From an uncultured Fretibacterium sp. (lineage in GTDB: Bacteria > Synergistota > Synergistia > Synergistales > Aminobacteriaceae), in contig CAMHMH010000001.1 in the NCBI GenBank assembly GCA_946186205.1, positions 764,968-828,967 on the forward strand: a stretch of 64,000 bases of DNA, given 5' to 3'. Both the position numbers and the translations under genes were made by a program. This document shows, piece by piece, positions 62,405 through 64,000 of this stretch; the stretch's first letter is position 1; the number at the start of each line of letters is the position of its first letter. The notes under the pieces were generated by a model. It worked only from the letters and a program-made list of their open reading frames with translations, was not told where the DNA came from and searched no databases.

Positions 62405-62444
62405 ATTACAATACGATACTGATTTTTTGCAAGCGTATTAATAC
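62405..62444 (-). promoter_or_regulatory. Promoter and palindromic operator of the sugar operon
   Basis: On the minus strand: TTGCAA (62432-62427), 16 bases, TGTAAT (62410-62405). Directly upstream of the -35 is the perfect palindrome GTATTAATAC (62435-62444). TATTGTAATA, a second partial palindrome, overlaps the -10. The pattern fits control by a dimeric sugar-responsive regulator, not present in this window. Confidence 0.55.
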
Positions 62445-62454
62445 AAAGCAGTAC

Positions 62455-62502
62455 GAAAAAAAATTATCCCCCCGCAATGAAAGAGTCTCAAAGCAAAGGG
62501 GA
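62455..62502 (-). terminator. Terminator after the UbiA-type gene
   Basis: On the minus strand TCCCCTTTGC pairs loosely with GCGGGGGGA across an 18-base loop and is followed by TAATTTTTTTT. It ends the UbiA transcript before the sugar operon promoter. Confidence 0.6.
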
Positions 62503-62511
62503 CATTTTGAA

Positions 62512-63387
62512 TCACATGTACAGAATCGAGAACATCATCGCCAAATAGATAACGCACATTGCAATTAACACTTTGTCAGAGAAAAGGACTTCCGCAGGGT
62601 CTCCGCTCGAATTTCTTTCAACGTCAAGGCTGTACTTCATGCATATCAGGAAAACAAAAGGCACCGTGAAGATCAAATACCTGCTGTTGTATCGGAGCAT
62701 AGTCTTTTCGTCGACGCTCCACAAAGCATAGAATACATTTGCCAGCGCAAGACATACATACATATTCTTGTCTAGGAAGCTCTCCGGGTAAAAGTTCAGA
62801 ACCTCGCGCGCATTAAGACTCATTCGGAGCTCGTTGCGCCTCTTCCCTAACGCAAGGTAAAACGCCATTGCCATAACGCTCAAATAAAGCCAGTACGAAA
62901 TCTCAATGCCCGTAATCAATGCACCGTATAAAAGCCTCATGATGAACCCCGAAACGAGGACAGCAATATCAAGCACAGGAATATTCTTAAGCCCCGCGCT
63001 GTAAGCAACATTGACCGCGATATAAAGCACAGGAAGCAGCGAAGGCTTAATCCCGAACATGCAGAAACTAATCAGCACCGACAGAACCGAAAGAGCAGAC
63101 GAAATAATGACGGCAGATTTCACGGAGACTTCCCCTGAAGCGAGAGGGCGTTTGCGTTTCACCGGGTGAATTTTGTCGCGCTCAATGTCCCGAATGTCGT
63201 TGATGATGTATACGGCTGATGAGGTCATGCAGAAGACAGCGAATCCCAGAAGGGCATGAAGTAATTTGCCGTCCTCGAACATTCTCCCGCTGCACCCTGC
63301 CGACGCAAGCACAAGAATATTCTTCACATAATGGTGAATGCGGAGAAGCCTGAAATATTTTCCTGCCATCATCATCACCATGAACAC
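62512..63387 (-). CDS. UbiA-family prenyltransferase (decaprenyl-phosphate phosphoribosyltransferase-like)
   Basis: 291 residues, 8 predicted membrane helices. Motifs: RLLRIHHYVKNILVLAS, the first aspartate box NDIRDIERDKIHPVKRKRPL (NDxxDxxxD) and the second aspartate motif, which is weaker. This motif set and length match the phosphoribosyl-decaprenol synthase-like branch of UbiA, often next to GtrA or polysaccharide genes. It likely makes a prenyl-linked sugar for the envelope. Start inside the preceding gene (13-base overlap). Confidence 0.85.
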   Translation of the reverse strand: MFMVMMMAGKYFRLLRIHHYVKNILVLASAGCSGRMFEDGKLLHALLGFAVFCMTSSAVYIINDIRDIERDKIHPVKRKRPLASGEVSVKSAVIISSALSVLSVLISFCMFGIKPSLLPVLYIAVNVAYSAGLKNIPVLDIAVLVSGFIMRLLYGALITGIEISYWLYLSVMAMAFYLALGKRRNELRMSLNAREVLNFYPESFLDKNMYVCLALANVFYALWSVDEKTMLRYNSRYLIFTVPFVFLICMKYSLDVERNSSGDPAEVLFSDKVLIAMCVIYLAMMFSILYM

Positions 63388-64000
63388 GGATAATACTTCA
63401 CGGCGAAATCTACAAGCTCATTGATTGCCGGGAAACTGACTCTCACGAACACACAGAGAGCCGCAACAACGAGAAGAGGCGCAAGAAATTTTGTCCCGGA
63501 CAATTCCTCAGCTTTCAGGACAAGCATGAAGATCAATATATAGAATGCCCACGAGAAATAAAGCGAGTAAAGAATGAGTCCGTTCTCAGCAGTTCCCCAG
63601 CCTATTGCGCAAAGAACGATGAACGATAATATTACCCACATGAAAGACACGCGGCATATTTTGCTTTTGCGGTTAATGAATGCGCTGAACAATGCGAGCG
63701 CGAGTATGGCAAGCCCGGTATAGTTTATGCTTTCTATTCGATAGAGCTGCCATGAGTTGAACTCTTCCATGTTCAGCCCTGCATGCGAATGAAAGCCAGC
63801 GCAAGGTGAAAAGAAGCTGTAATACAAAAACTCGCTGTACTGTTTCAGCCTGTCTATGAAAAGGATATGATTTCTGCCGATGCCTGAATAACCTATGAGT
63901 AGCGATACTAAACGCGGGATTGATTTGTAGACTACTGCGCCCCTGTCTAACAGGAACATTAAAGCTATAAATTCAAGCACAGCACGGAAGAAACTACGTA
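63375..64000 (-). CDS. Polytopic membrane protein (5' end beyond window)
   Basis: The frame is open from the window edge to the stop at 63375; at least 208 codons. About six hydrophobic segments (VSLLIGYSGIGRNHILF, LAILALALFSAFINR, AFYILIFMLVLKA, LLVVAALCVFVRVSF) with the C-terminal half of a multi-pass, possibly glycosyltransferase-like (dolichyl-phosphate mannose-type or Wzy-like) protein. The family cannot be fixed without the N-terminus. It overlaps the UbiA gene by 13 bases, a pairing seen for prenyl-phosphate-sugar enzymes. Confidence 0.65.
   Translation of the reverse strand, partial: RSFFRAVLEFIALMFLLDRGAVVYKSIPRLVSLLIGYSGIGRNHILFIDRLKQYSEFLYYSFFSPCAGFHSHAGLNMEEFNSWQLYRIESINYTGLAILALALFSAFINRKSKICRVSFMWVILSFIVLCAIGWGTAENGLILYSLYFSWAFYILIFMLVLKAEELSGTKFLAPLLVVAALCVFVRVSFPAINELVDFAVKYYPCSW

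Overview
The window looks like an ordinary chromosomal segment of a diderm (two-membrane) bacterium with near-50% GC, most probably a gut or rumen type Synergistota. This placement is inference. It rests on an OmpH/Skp periplasmic chaperone and RseP, a rimP-nusA-ylxR/ylxQ-infB-rbfA-nrnA-truB-ribF cluster, a TrmB with a long C-terminal extension, a bacterial CDC48, and genes packed with ATGA, TAATG and TTGA overlaps. I saw no rRNA, tRNA, CRISPR array, insertion sequence or prophage.

Layout. 1-7.2 kb (minus strand): an exported binding-protein-like gene cut by the window edge, ompH, a QueT-type transporter, an ATPase-dead priA, coaBC, rpoZ, an AIM24-family gene and two tandem terD genes. 7.2-10.1 kb: rraA-like gene and gltS, divergent from a LysR regulator. 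10.1-20.7 kb (plus strand): one long translation and tRNA-modification operon, rimP to tsaC, opened by a strong promoter and a transcribed leader hairpin that looks like an attenuator. 20.7-30.4 kb: accessory genes, namely a zinc-ribbon/SH3 membrane protein, MATE pump, sugar-phosphate transferase, a Gly/Val/Thr-rich repeat protein, several exported unknowns including a tandem paralogous pair, a GIY-YIG protein, and coaD. 30.4-37.2 kb: pgm-trmB-rsmD-MATE-HNH as overlapping genes, a GntP permease and an acetyltransferase. 37.2-43.7 kb: ispG, rseP, glycosyltransferase, aminotransferase, MBL hydrolase, YigZ and HIT proteins. 43.7-49 kb: queH, a DUF721/DciA-like gene, mnmG, recF and dnaN (replication block; dnaA is not in view). 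49-53.3 kb: methyltransferase, a 59-residue small gene, rluD-type gene and a CDC48 AAA+ ATPase with a structured leader. 53.3-62.5 kb: a sugar-uptake and catabolism block (ABC importer of the ribose/allose type, epimerase-like TIM barrel, two Gfo/Idh oxidoreductases, PfkB and ROK kinases). 62.5-64 kb: UbiA prenyltransferase and a partial polytopic membrane protein.

How the parts fit. Tgt, QueH and QueT point to a queuosine pathway with precursor salvage. The sugar block reads as import, oxidation/epimerisation and phosphorylation of an unidentified monosaccharide from one palindrome-flanked promoter. The most unusual items are two compact multi-stem RNA candidates in minus-strand leaders (about 40.53-40.60 kb and 52.97-53.06 kb), a beta clamp whose added acidic tail ends like an SSB C-terminal tip, a PriA without Walker motifs, a CDC48 whose second AAA domain has lost its arginine finger, and two genes whose best start sites carry ATC or ATT where ATG is expected.
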